DNA of 18,653 nt from Chloroflexota bacterium (lineage in GTDB: Bacteria; Chloroflexota; Anaerolineae; Anaerolineales; Anaerolineaceae). Position 1 is the first letter of the stretch; each line of letters opens with the position of its first letter. Under the pieces are notes generated by a model, which was given only the letters and a program-made list of their open reading frames with translations, was not told where the DNA came from and did not search any database. Position numbers and translations under genes: made by a program. The stretch is from NCBI GenBank assembly GCA_019136175.1, contig JAGVUS010000304.1:1-18653 (forward strand), in the 5' to 3' direction. Shown one piece after another: positions 1 through 8,203 of this stretch.

Positions 1-1341
1 GGGCATATTGGTTTGTGGGACATCCATCCCCGGAATTTGTTTCGAATTACATGGAAAAATCAAGCCCAGATCAAAGGCGGTGGGTTTAGCGGGGTGAACT
101 ACGTGGAACTCCCCCCGGAATTGACCGGTGTTCCTGCTCGAATTGTGGCGCTGGTGGGGAAATGGTTCCCAACCGGGGCTCATAAAGTTGGAGCGGCTTT
201 TGGATGCCTGGTGCCCAGGTTGATTACCGGGCAATTTGATCCCACAATTCAAAAAGCAGTCTGGCCGTCCACCGGGAATTATTGCCGGGGCGGAGCATAT
301 GACTCGGCATTGCTGGCTTGCGAATCGATTGCCATTCTCCCGGAGGGGATGAGCTGGGAACGATTTGATTGGCTCTCACGGGTGGCAGGGGAAGTCATTG
401 CCACACCAGGCAGCGAGTCCAATGTAAAGGAAATCTTTGATAAATGCTGGGAATTGCGCCGGTCTGGTCAGGATTTGGTGATCTTCAATCAATTTGATGA
501 ATTTGGAAATTATCTTTGGCATTACTCGGTGACGGGCAGGGCAATGGAGGAAGCATTGCAGATGGTCATGCGACCCGGGGATGAGTACCGCGGGGTGGTA
601 TTGACGACTGGCTCTGCCGGAACCATTGCCACCGGTGATTATTTGAAAAGCATCTTCCCGACCAGCAAAATTGTCGCCAGTGAAGCTCTGCAATGCCCCA
701 CTTTACTCCGAAATGGTTATGGGGCACACCGCATTGAAGGGATTGGTGACAAGCATGTTCCATGGATTCACAATGTACGGAACACGGACATGGTTGTGGC
801 AATTGATGATAATGCCGTCGTTGCAGTAGCCCGGCTCTTTAATGAAGCTGCTGGTCGCTCCTATTTGATCCGTAAAGGCATCCCGGAAGCCACGGTCAAC
901 CAACTGGATTTGCTGGGCTTTTCGGGAATTGCCAACCTGTTGTCAGCAATCAAGTTTGCGAAATATTATGAACTGGGTGACCAGGATGTGGTTTTGACGG
1001 TGCTGACGGACTCGATGGAGTTGTATGGCAGCCGGATCAAGGAGATGCACGAGGAGTACGGCACATATACTGAATATGATGCTGCAGAACATTATGCCAG
1101 GTACCTCCACGGAGTGACGACAGACGCCACTTTGGAACTGACTTACAATGAGCGCAGGCGGGTGCATGACCTTAAATATTACACCTGGGTGGAGCAGCAG
1201 GGAAAGACCTATGAGGAAATCCTTGCCCAATGGTATGAGAAAGACTACTGGGCAGAGCTGCCTGCACAAATTCCTGAGATTGATGCCCTGATTAATGAAT
1301 TCAACGCAAAAACAGGATTGATTGACAGGTATGGTTCCTGA
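1..1341 (+). CDS. PLP-dependent enzyme, cysteine synthase/threonine synthase-like fold type II (5' partial)
   Basis: The reading frame is open from base 1, so the true start lies upstream; the TTG at 13 is not convincing as a start. The protein belongs to the PALP (tryptophan synthase beta-like) superfamily. The likely Schiff-base lysine is in PTGAHKVGAAFG (bases about 160-195), and a glycine-rich phosphate-binding loop, TTGSAGTIATGDY, lies near bases 605-645. WPSTGNYCRGGAYDSALL is a typical substrate-loop region. The C-terminal 100 residues, containing LTDSMELYGSRI, extend beyond a minimal cysteine synthase and are rich in Tyr and Glu. These enzymes catalyse beta-replacement or beta-elimination on amino acids in the cytoplasm; the substrate cannot be read from the sequence. 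Position just upstream of hydA recalls clusters pairing hydantoinases with PLP ammonia-lyases such as YgeX, but this protein is not clearly YgeX. The gene ends in TGA, and the next gene starts six bases later in the same frame. Confidence 0.85.
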   Translation, partial: GHIGLWDIHPRNLFRITWKNQAQIKGGGFSGVNYVELPPELTGVPARIVALVGKWFPTGAHKVGAAFGCLVPRLITGQFDPTIQKAVWPSTGNYCRGGAYDSALLACESIAILPEGMSWERFDWLSRVAGEVIATPGSESNVKEIFDKCWELRRSGQDLVIFNQFDEFGNYLWHYSVTGRAMEEALQMVMRPGDEYRGVVLTTGSAGTIATGDYLKSIFPTSKIVASEALQCPTLLRNGYGAHRIEGIGDKHVPWIHNVRNTDMVVAIDDNAVVAVARLFNEAAGRSYLIRKGIPEATVNQLDLLGFSGIANLLSAIKFAKYYELGDQDVVLTVLTDSMELYGSRIKEMHEEYGTYTEYDAAEHYARYLHGVTTDATLELTYNERRRVHDLKYYTWVEQQGKTYEEILAQWYEKDYWAELPAQIPEIDALINEFNAKTGLIDRYGS

Positions 1342-1347
1342 TTCTCC

Positions 1348-1938
1348 ATGACAGCGTATCCTACGTCCACAGCACTCATTCTTGTAGGGGTGATGCCATC
1401 TCCGCATGATATGGAAATTGCCCGTGTCCTGGGATGGTATCGAATCCCATTGCGGTTTGCCCCCAAGGTTGTGGCGGTGGATTACCTGGCATTTTACCAG
1501 ACCGGCGCATTTGGCGAGAACCACCGTTGGCGGATTGAAGCCATTGCCCCTGTCCGGGGACATGAATTAACCACCCGCAGGGAATTAATCCGGTCTGAAT
1601 CAGATCATCCCCGTGCCCATGAGGAATACTATAAGATCATCCTGGGTCCGTTGCAAACCCTTGCCCACCCCATTGTGGCTGGCGGATGGAAGCGGGTTAC
1701 ATTCTTGTACACAACAGGAGATTTGCTAAAATCTGCAGCAACTGTGGATGATCTGGTGGTGCGTTCCGAGGAACGTGCAATCTTATGGCGGTCCTTACGG
1801 GAGCGGGCACAGCAGGCAGGGCAGTACCAGGCAGATGATCTGCCCGCATCCGACCTGGATCCATTGCTGCTGGCAATGCTGGGAGATTTGAATCTATTTT
1901 CCGAATCTTCTTTCGAATATGAGGATGGATCCTCATGA
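1348..1938 (+). CDS. Conserved hypothetical protein, 196 residues
   Basis: I do not recognise a named family. The protein is soluble with no signal peptide or membrane segment. Visible features are a hydrophobic start (ALILVGVMPSP), a basic-aromatic stretch ending VVAVDYLAFYQ, the segment RWRIEAIAPVRGHELTTR, a WKRVTFLYTTGDLL strand, and a C-terminal helix with SEERAILWRSLRERA. The mix suggests an alpha/beta domain; no catalytic motif is obvious. The start has no clear Shine-Dalgarno sequence. It lies in the same frame as the preceding PLP gene, separated only by TGA-TTC-TCC. The end overlaps hydA by four bases (ATGA), which implies translational coupling and a functional link with the hydantoinase. 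The ORF is compact, fits the operon and has a non-repetitive composition, so I believe it is a real gene. Confidence 0.75.
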   Translation: MTAYPTSTALILVGVMPSPHDMEIARVLGWYRIPLRFAPKVVAVDYLAFYQTGAFGENHRWRIEAIAPVRGHELTTRRELIRSESDHPRAHEEYYKIILGPLQTLAHPIVAGGWKRVTFLYTTGDLLKSAATVDDLVVRSEERAILWRSLRERAQQAGQYQADDLPASDLDPLLLAMLGDLNLFSESSFEYEDGSS

Positions 1939-3356
1939 ATAAATTATTGATTCGATCTGGAACTGTAATTACCAGCCAATCCATGGTGCAGGCAGATATT
2001 TATGTGGAAGATGGCAAAATCCGCGGGATCGGTCAGGATTTATCCATTGTTGAAGATGCCCAGGTGGTGGATGCTGCGGGGATGTATGTGATGCCGGGAG
2101 GAGTGGACGTTCACGTTCACCTGGATTTGCCCATGTTTGGCACAGTCTCCTCGGATGATCACTATACAGGCATGAAGGCTGCTGCCATGGGGGGAACCAC
2201 CACCGTGATTGATTTTGTGCCCCAGGACCAATCCCCATTACTGGCAAACCTGGAAGCCTGGCATGCCAGGGCGGACTCCAAGGCAGCTGTCGATTATGGG
2301 TTTCATATGAACATTTCCAAACTGGACGCCCAGGTGGAGGCGGATCTTCCCCTGCTGGTGCAGGAGGGAGTGACAAGCATCAAGGTATTCACGGCGTATA
2401 ATAATCGCCTGCGGCTTGCCGACGGGGATATCTTCCGCTTAATGCGCATAGCCAGTAAATATCAAATGTTAACCATGCTGCATGCTGAAAATGGAGATAT
2501 CATTGACCTTCTTGTGGCAGAGGCATTGCAGGCAGGGCATACCGAACCCATCTGGCATGCCCGTACAAGACCTGCCTGGGGTGCGGTAGAAGCTGCGCTG
2601 CGGGGGGCTGCATTTGCTGCCCAGTCTGGTGCTCCTCTTTACCTTGTTCATATGAATACAGCAGGCGAAGTGGATATGCTGCAGTATGCCCGCTCCTGTG
2701 GTGTGCCAATGATGGGGGAAACCTGCCCACAATATCTTTTCTTTACCGAAACAGAATTAATGCGGGAGGATGGGGCAAAATGGATCTGTTCGCCTCCTGT
2801 CAGGACTGAATTTGATCAAATCCGGTTATGGCAGGGGTTGGCAGACGGTATCATTCAAGCGGTTTCCACAGATCATTGCCCTTTCTTCTTTGATGGCACA
2901 AAAGAAGTAATTTATGAAGGCACGCCCATCAAAATCCCGGGGAAGGAATTAGGCAGGCAGGATTTCACCCGGATTCCGAATGGCTTGCCTGGTGTTGGTG
3001 ACCGGCTTCCTGTCATGTGGACGGAGGGGGTTGGCAACAACAGGCTGACCCCACAACAGTTTGTTAATCTTCACAGCACCCAACCTGCCCGAATCTTTGG
3101 TTTATATCCCCGCAAGGGAGCCTTGATCCCTGGTTCCGATGCGGATATTGTCATTTGGGATCCAAAAGCCCGGGTAAAATATGGCGTTTCCGTTGCCGGT
3201 CACCGAACTGACTATAATTTATACGAGGGTTGGAATTTGTGTGGATTTCCCCGAATGGTATTTCTACGGGGAAAAAAGATTTATCAGGATGGGACCTGGT
3301 TTGGAAAGCCAGGGATTGGCACCTATTTAAAACGCAGCTCCGGGGAAATCCTTTAA
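1935..3356 (+). CDS. hydA: Dihydropyrimidinase / D-hydantoinase (cyclic amidohydrolase)
   Basis: This 473-residue protein is full length for the family, which hydrolyses the amide bond of dihydropyrimidines or 5-substituted hydantoins to N-carbamoyl amino acids in the cytoplasm. The binuclear metal ligands are all visible: His60 and His62 in VDVHVHLDLP, carboxylated Lys150 in SIKVFTAYNN, His183 in MLHAENGD, His239 in YLVHMNTAGE and Asp313 in STDHCPFFF. Tyr155, the usual oxyanion-stabilising tyrosine, is present. The start overlaps the stop of the upstream gene (ATGA) and has GAGGA nine bases before it. A TAA stop is followed 11 bases later by the first membrane gene. True substrate (dihydrouracil, phenylhydantoin or another ureide) cannot be decided. 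E. coli calls the phenylhydantoinase hydA (hyuA), hence the symbol; allantoinase or dihydroorotase are less likely because of the hydantoinase-type active-site segments. Confidence 0.9.
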   Translation: MNKLLIRSGTVITSQSMVQADIYVEDGKIRGIGQDLSIVEDAQVVDAAGMYVMPGGVDVHVHLDLPMFGTVSSDDHYTGMKAAAMGGTTTVIDFVPQDQSPLLANLEAWHARADSKAAVDYGFHMNISKLDAQVEADLPLLVQEGVTSIKVFTAYNNRLRLADGDIFRLMRIASKYQMLTMLHAENGDIIDLLVAEALQAGHTEPIWHARTRPAWGAVEAALRGAAFAAQSGAPLYLVHMNTAGEVDMLQYARSCGVPMMGETCPQYLFFTETELMREDGAKWICSPPVRTEFDQIRLWQGLADGIIQAVSTDHCPFFFDGTKEVIYEGTPIKIPGKELGRQDFTRIPNGLPGVGDRLPVMWTEGVGNNRLTPQQFVNLHSTQPARIFGLYPRKGALIPGSDADIVIWDPKARVKYGVSVAGHRTDYNLYEGWNLCGFPRMVFLRGKKIYQDGTWFGKPGIGTYLKRSSGEIL

Positions 3357-3367
3357 GGATTGGCGCG

Positions 3368-4969
3368 ATGCTGGTAATTGCCGCCCCCATTTTTATTTTA
3401 TTGATAAGTATCGCTGCATATTTGTTTTATCGCGCCAGGAATAATCTGGGTATGGCTTGGGCAATGGATGTCATTGCATCCATCCTTGCATTTGGATTGA
3501 TAATCTTTCTGCGGTTTCGCCTTCCCACAGAATTGGTTGTGAAAGATTGGCAGGGTTTTACCGGACATGCCGCAAATATCCTGCGATTCCAGGCGGATTA
3601 TACTTCCTGGCCTTTTGCAATGATGTTAATGGCAGTAACCCTGGCATTTATCCTGACCGCGCCGGCACGCTTGGGGCAATTGAGCAACCCAGTCATCTGG
3701 ACAAGAACCCTGGTTATGGTCAGTTTTGGACTGTTTGCGGTGTTTGCCCAAAGTCCACTGGCGGTTGTCCTGGCGTGGGCTGGATTGGATGTTGTGGAGT
3801 TTGTCCTTTTGCAAAGTTCATTGGAATCGGAAAGGCTCCGCTCCCAGGTGGTTTTATCATTTGGCATCCGGGTGGGCGGGACGATTGCATTGGTCAGTGC
3901 CATGGTGATCAGCCAGGCTTCCGGACTTCCGCTGGAATTCGAGTCCATCCAACCCAATGCAAGCCTTCTGGTTTTGCTCGGTATTGGGCTCCGGTTGGGC
4001 ATCCTGCCGTTAAACCTGCCGTTCACGGATGAAATGGTTCTGCGGCGGGGATTTGGAACTGTTTTGAGGATTATCCAGGCTTCAACCTGCCTGGTTGTGC
4101 TGGCACGCCTCCCTGAGCAACTATTTCCCCCCGTTTGGACATCCATTCTCCTTTCGATTACATTCCTTGCAATGATCTATGCTGCATCCATGTGGCTTGT
4201 CTCTTCTGACGAACTGAAGGGACGCCCTTTTTTTATGATAGTGGTGGGAGGGTTTGGGATTACCTGTGTCCTGTTGGGACATCCAGCTTTTGTTGGGATA
4301 TGGACAACAGCCCTCCTGATAAGTGGCGGGGTTCTTTTTCTATCCTCGGCAAGGGGGATCATCTGGCTGGTTTTGATTGGGATGGCAATGGTGGGAATGA
4401 CTGGGTTGCCTTATACACCTGCTGCACCTGCCTGGTTGGGTTTAATTCCTGCAGGTTTTAACCTGACGGCTATTTCTTCCATTATTGTTCTGATTCTGCT
4501 TGTGCTTGGGTATTTTAAACACGCATTGCGGAAACGGGACGAGGTGCCTGCTTCAGATCCTGTTGCGCGCACGCTATATCCTTTGGGGCTTGCCCTGTTG
4601 ATTGTCATCCAGTGGGGCTTGGGGATTTTCGGTGGACCAGGTTACTGGGGAGTGGGGGTTTGGTGGGCTTCGGTAGCAGTTTCATTTGCCTGCCTTGTGG
4701 TGGGGGGAGTATGGTTCTTTTTGGGGAAGAATGGGCGTGTTCTGCAACCGAATTCCTGGATTGTGATGGTGGGCGGGAGAGTGGGATTAATTCTGTCATC
4801 CATCTTAAGCCTTGGGTGGATTTTTGTGGTTTTGAAGTGGTTTTATGCTCTCTTTTCCCGTTTTGTTCAGTTCCTGACAGAAGTGCTGGAGGGCGATGGG
4901 GGTGTCTTGTGGGTCCTGGTTTTGCTGGCTCTCCTGGTTACATTGATACAGGGGAGTGTGCTGCCATGA
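3368..4969 (+). CDS. Multi-pass membrane protein, divergent NuoL/MrpA-like proton-translocating subunit
   Basis: The frame is open from 3230, but the upstream part overlaps hydA. ATG at 3368 is preceded by AAGGA eight bases away and begins directly with a membrane segment, so I choose it (533 residues). About 14 hydrophobic segments are visible. FQADYTSWPFAMMLM (about 74-88) resembles the third helix of NuoL/M/N proteins. LAWAGLDVVEFVLL (135-148) corresponds to the region that carries the conserved glutamate of this family. GIGLRLGILPL (205-215) matches the helix-7 motif, with Arg209 in place of the usual lysine. The C-terminus has FLTEVLEGDGGVLWVLVLL. It overlaps the next gene by four bases. 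Family membership is by eye and weak; no catalytic partner such as a hydrogenase or NADH dehydrogenase subunit is in the window. Confidence 0.7.
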   Translation: MLVIAAPIFILLISIAAYLFYRARNNLGMAWAMDVIASILAFGLIIFLRFRLPTELVVKDWQGFTGHAANILRFQADYTSWPFAMMLMAVTLAFILTAPARLGQLSNPVIWTRTLVMVSFGLFAVFAQSPLAVVLAWAGLDVVEFVLLQSSLESERLRSQVVLSFGIRVGGTIALVSAMVISQASGLPLEFESIQPNASLLVLLGIGLRLGILPLNLPFTDEMVLRRGFGTVLRIIQASTCLVVLARLPEQLFPPVWTSILLSITFLAMIYAASMWLVSSDELKGRPFFMIVVGGFGITCVLLGHPAFVGIWTTALLISGGVLFLSSARGIIWLVLIGMAMVGMTGLPYTPAAPAWLGLIPAGFNLTAISSIIVLILLVLGYFKHALRKRDEVPASDPVARTLYPLGLALLIVIQWGLGIFGGPGYWGVGVWWASVAVSFACLVVGGVWFFLGKNGRVLQPNSWIVMVGGRVGLILSSILSLGWIFVVLKWFYALFSRFVQFLTEVLEGDGGVLWVLVLLALLVTLIQGSVLP

Positions 4970-5550
4970 GTGAATGGCTTTATATCATCCCCGTTGTTAT
5001 CCTGATTGGAACGACTATCATTTTGCAAATCAGTTGGAATTGGCGGTGGAGCTTGATTGCACTGGCAATTCAGTACCTGGCTGTTTTCTGGTTGATCAGC
5101 TCAGTCTGGAATATTGGACTGGCTGCCGTAAAGTTAATTGTTGGGCTGACGGCGGTTGCCTTGTTGGGAGTTTTGTTCCCGGATACCCACCATGATATTG
5201 ATGAATTTCGGGTTGGTTCCCCCCGCGCATTTCAACTGGTTTCTGCAGGACTGGTCATCAGCCTGGCAATTGTTTTATCGGTATCGCTTGGAGATTGGTT
5301 TCCACCGGCAATCCCCCTGCGTCTGGGTGGGCTCATCCTGATCGCCATGGGCTTGATCCAGGTGGGGATTACCACACAACCCATTCGAATTATCCTGGGA
5401 TTGTTGACAATTCTTTCCGGTTTTGAAGTGATATACGCAGCAATGGTGAATTCGGTCCTGGTGACAGGATTACTGGCAATGGTGACTGTGGGCATGGCAA
5501 TGGTTGGGGCGTATCTTTCCGCACGATTTATTCGGGAGGATGAGGAATGA
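4966..5550 (+). CDS. Small multi-pass membrane protein, possibly NuoK/MrpC-like
   Basis: The ATG at 4966 overlaps the previous stop (ATGA) and gives 194 residues. The same frame is open from 4612, but that part only shadows the upstream gene. Six or so membrane helices are visible: about residues 5-22, 29-47, 51-71, 90-108, 118-135 and 143-186 (the last probably two). The last pair, with a buried Glu154 in SGFEVIYAAMVNSVL followed by LLAMVTVGMAMVGAYLSA, recalls the small NuoK/MrpC subunits, which carry glutamates within the membrane. The loop FPDTHHDIDEFR (71-82) is acidic and histidine-rich. The stop overlaps the next start (ATGA). A membrane complex with both flanking proteins is likely; the specific function is inference. 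Confidence 0.65.
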   Translation: MSEWLYIIPVVILIGTTIILQISWNWRWSLIALAIQYLAVFWLISSVWNIGLAAVKLIVGLTAVALLGVLFPDTHHDIDEFRVGSPRAFQLVSAGLVISLAIVLSVSLGDWFPPAIPLRLGGLILIAMGLIQVGITTQPIRIILGLLTILSGFEVIYAAMVNSVLVTGLLAMVTVGMAMVGAYLSARFIREDEE

Positions 5551-6941
5551 GCGCTCCCTGGTTCTGGATCATCCTGCCGATGGTTTTTGCAGGGATTCTC
5601 TGGTTATTGCGCAATAACAGCAAAATAACGGGGATCGTTTCCATGGTGCTGCAAGCCATCCTGGCTGGTCTGGCTGCCCTGATGCCAATTGGCATCAGCA
5701 CCCGGATTGGACCCATCCCGGTGGAAATTGCATCCACGTTATCCATTCTGGGGAGACGCCTGGTGTTGGAGAATGCAGATCGGTCGTATCTTGCATTCCT
5801 TTTTGCGGTTGGTGCCCTTTGGGCATTGATTACAATGATCATAAAACCTCATCGCTCGGTGGTTCCTTTACAGATGGTAATCATTTCATTGCTGGTGGCA
5901 GCCCGTGCTGTGGAGCCTTTCCTGTTTGGGGCGGTTCTGGTTGAGATTGCGGTACTGGTCAGTATTCCGATGCTGGTTCCCCCGGGGACGAGACCCGGGC
6001 GGGGTGTTCTGCGGTATCTTATTTTTCAGACACTCGCCTTGCCAGTGATCCTGTTGGCTGGTTGGGCGTTTAATATTGTGCAGATCTATCCTGAGAATCA
6101 GGCTGCGCTTGCCCGGGCTTCAATTTTTCTTGGCTTGGGATTTGCATTCTGGCTGGGCGTTTTTCCATTTTACACCTGGATCCCCATGCTATCGGAGGAA
6201 AGCCATCCAGTTGTGAACGGTTTTATTCTGAGTTTCTTGCCATTCATTTTCCTGATGCTTGGCTTGGATTTTTTGAACGGTTTTGTCTGGCTGCGACAGG
6301 GGACTTACCTGGTCAGTGTCTTGCAGGTAACCGGAGTTCTTATGATTGTGACAGGAGGAATATGGGCTGCTTTTCAGCAGACATTGGTTCGAATGGCTGC
6401 CTATGCTTTGATTCTTGATACCGGTTTTTTACTGCTAGCCCTCAGTCTGCAAAACCAGGTGGGTATGGAGACGTTTGCAGCCAACTGGATACCCAGGCAG
6501 CTATCCTTAATATTGCTGGCTTATGGTTTCTCAACCTTGCAACAGCATGGATACTCCCTTTCCGTGGCAGGCGTGAAGGGAAGTGGTGTAAAATATCCCA
6601 TCCTGACCGCTGCCATTGCCCTGGCATTTCTATCCTTTACCGGGCTTCCGTTAACTGGCACTTTTGCCATTCGTGAGCCAATCCTCGGAGAGCTTTCAAG
6701 GCAATCCATCGTGATGACAGTTTGGGCATTGGTGGGAGTAGCTGGATTATTGGTTGGTTTACTACGCGTCTTGTTTGCATTTTTTGCTTTTTCAGGTCGG
6801 GATTGGCGTTCCGGTGAAAACTGGTATGAGGGTCTGATTTTCATTGCAGGAATGGTCTTGCTTCTTGGGGCAGGTCTTTTCCCGGCGGAATTTTTTAAGG
6901 GAATCCTGAATATGTTGGAAAGTTTCCCGAATTTGCCTTAG
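5547..6941 (+). CDS. NuoN/ND2-like membrane subunit with family lysines replaced
   Basis: This 464-residue protein has about 13-14 membrane helices and starts within the preceding stop (ATGA). It is the most recognisable of the three membrane proteins as a proton-conducting membrane transporter (Proton_antipo_M) relative. FAFWLGVFPFYTWIPMLSEE (199-218) aligns with the NuoN helix-7 region, which reads roughly FKL-x3-PFH-x-W-P; the essential lysine is here Trp202. Glu133 in GAVLVEIAVLVSIPML fits the conserved helix-5 glutamate. QTLVRMAAYALI aligns with the QTDLKRLLAYSSI motif but lacks its lysine. LSFTGLPLTGTFAIREPIL aligns with the late FSLAGIP-x-GF-x-K motif, with Arg at the lysine. The role is probably energy-coupled or structural within a membrane complex; classical proton pumping is doubtful because of these substitutions. 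Confidence 0.75.
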   Translation: MSAPWFWIILPMVFAGILWLLRNNSKITGIVSMVLQAILAGLAALMPIGISTRIGPIPVEIASTLSILGRRLVLENADRSYLAFLFAVGALWALITMIIKPHRSVVPLQMVIISLLVAARAVEPFLFGAVLVEIAVLVSIPMLVPPGTRPGRGVLRYLIFQTLALPVILLAGWAFNIVQIYPENQAALARASIFLGLGFAFWLGVFPFYTWIPMLSEESHPVVNGFILSFLPFIFLMLGLDFLNGFVWLRQGTYLVSVLQVTGVLMIVTGGIWAAFQQTLVRMAAYALILDTGFLLLALSLQNQVGMETFAANWIPRQLSLILLAYGFSTLQQHGYSLSVAGVKGSGVKYPILTAAIALAFLSFTGLPLTGTFAIREPILGELSRQSIVMTVWALVGVAGLLVGLLRVLFAFFAFSGRDWRSGENWYEGLIFIAGMVLLLGAGLFPAEFFKGILNMLESFPNLP

Positions 6942-6972
6942 AATAAATCCAGGAATTAAAATTGGAGGCAGC

Positions 6973-8151
6973 ATGGAATTGGAACAGGTAATCCAGCGAT
7001 TGGAATGGCTGGAGGAAGAACGAAGAAAAGACAAACTGGCAATTTCCACTTACCAGGAACGAATTGCAGCGTTGGAGGGAAATATCCCCACCATGATGCA
7101 GCAAATCCGGGAATTATCCACTGAACTTGCACGGGTATCCGCTACGTTGGGACGCCTGGATCAACTGGAATCCACGATTGCGCAGGTACGGGTGGAATTT
7201 GGACGCTCCCTGGAGGCTACTGAACGCCAGCGGGCGGAACGGGAAAGAGAACAGGAGCGGGTTCGCCAGGGGGATGTGGACGTATTCAACAAGGCAATAG
7301 CCGATGTGCGAAAAGGCTTGGAGCCGATTGCCGAATTGAAGAGAGGTCTGCAATCCCGCCAGGAAGAAGATTTCCGGCTGGCTCGTTTGATTGAAGAACT
7401 GGAACAAAAAGTTCTCCTGACAAAACGATCAGATGATGATTACAAGCACGCCCAAAAATTACTGGAAGACAGTCAGCGCCAGGATGCCAAACGGTTGACG
7501 GATTTGCAAGGAGAGGTGGCTGCACTGCGGAAACGTCAGGAAGAACAGCGTGGAAAGGTGGACATCAATACAGATTCCATTCGAAAACTGGAAACCCGCC
7601 TGGGAGAAATTCAAACAAATGAGACGGAACGCCGCCAATCACAGCTGGCATTTTTTGAAAAACAAACCATGGTCAATGTTGAAAGAGATCGGATCTGGAA
7701 GGATTGGCAAACCCGGTTTGATGAAATTGCCGGAGTTTCGACAAATATCGATACACAGCTCCAGGCGTTGGACAATCTTCAAAGAACAGTAAAACGCGCC
7801 CAGGAGGATTTTGAAGAAATCACCCAGCGGTTTGAACGGCGAATTAATGAAATTACCGAAATGCAGCGGCTTATGGAAGACCGTTTCCGCCAGGAATGGG
7901 TGGGTTTCCGCGCCGATGATCAAAAAAGGTGGACAAATTATGCTCTCTCCCAGGAGGAGCAACAACGTGAGGTCAACCGGCAATATCAACAATTGACGGA
8001 AAGAATGGCTCCCCTGGAGGAAATGGTCCATGACATCCAGGACTATGTTCAGCAAATTAATGAGGAAACGGGAAAACGCCTGCAGGCGATTTTAACTGCA
8101 GCCCGTCAATTGCTGGATCAATATGATCAAACACTGGGGAAACGGCAGTAA
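6973..8151 (+). CDS. Long coiled-coil protein, 392 residues
   Basis: ATG at 6973 follows GGAGGCAGC, a strong ribosome binding site. The protein has no signal peptide or membrane helix and is very rich in Glu, Gln, Arg and Leu. Heptad-like spacing runs through almost its whole length, starting at LEQVIQRLEWLEEERRKDKL and continuing through about residue 380, with only short breaks. Repeated RQEE/ERQR segments suggest an extended, charged rod. It could be a cytoskeletal, scaffold or tethering protein; nothing identifies an enzymatic domain. It lies between the membrane module and selB, 31 bases after the former and 52 before the latter, so it is probably co-transcribed with both. Functional assignment from coiled coil alone is not possible. 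Confidence 0.75.
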   Translation: MELEQVIQRLEWLEEERRKDKLAISTYQERIAALEGNIPTMMQQIRELSTELARVSATLGRLDQLESTIAQVRVEFGRSLEATERQRAEREREQERVRQGDVDVFNKAIADVRKGLEPIAELKRGLQSRQEEDFRLARLIEELEQKVLLTKRSDDDYKHAQKLLEDSQRQDAKRLTDLQGEVAALRKRQEEQRGKVDINTDSIRKLETRLGEIQTNETERRQSQLAFFEKQTMVNVERDRIWKDWQTRFDEIAGVSTNIDTQLQALDNLQRTVKRAQEDFEEITQRFERRINEITEMQRLMEDRFRQEWVGFRADDQKRWTNYALSQEEQQREVNRQYQQLTERMAPLEEMVHDIQDYVQQINEETGKRLQAILTAARQLLDQYDQTLGKRQ

Positions 8152-8203
8152 AGTCCATGCCAATTCCTATTGATGCCAGAATCATCCATGCAGGGGGGAT
8201 TTT

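Noticed and set aside
943..1563. Minus-strand ORF of 206 codons
   Set aside because: It lies opposite two well-supported genes (the PLP enzyme and the unknown protein), has odd composition and no ribosome binding site or motif.
4612..4965. N-terminal extension of the small membrane protein
   Set aside because: It overlaps the upstream membrane gene in another frame, and the ATG at 4966 in an ATGA overlap fits the operon style.
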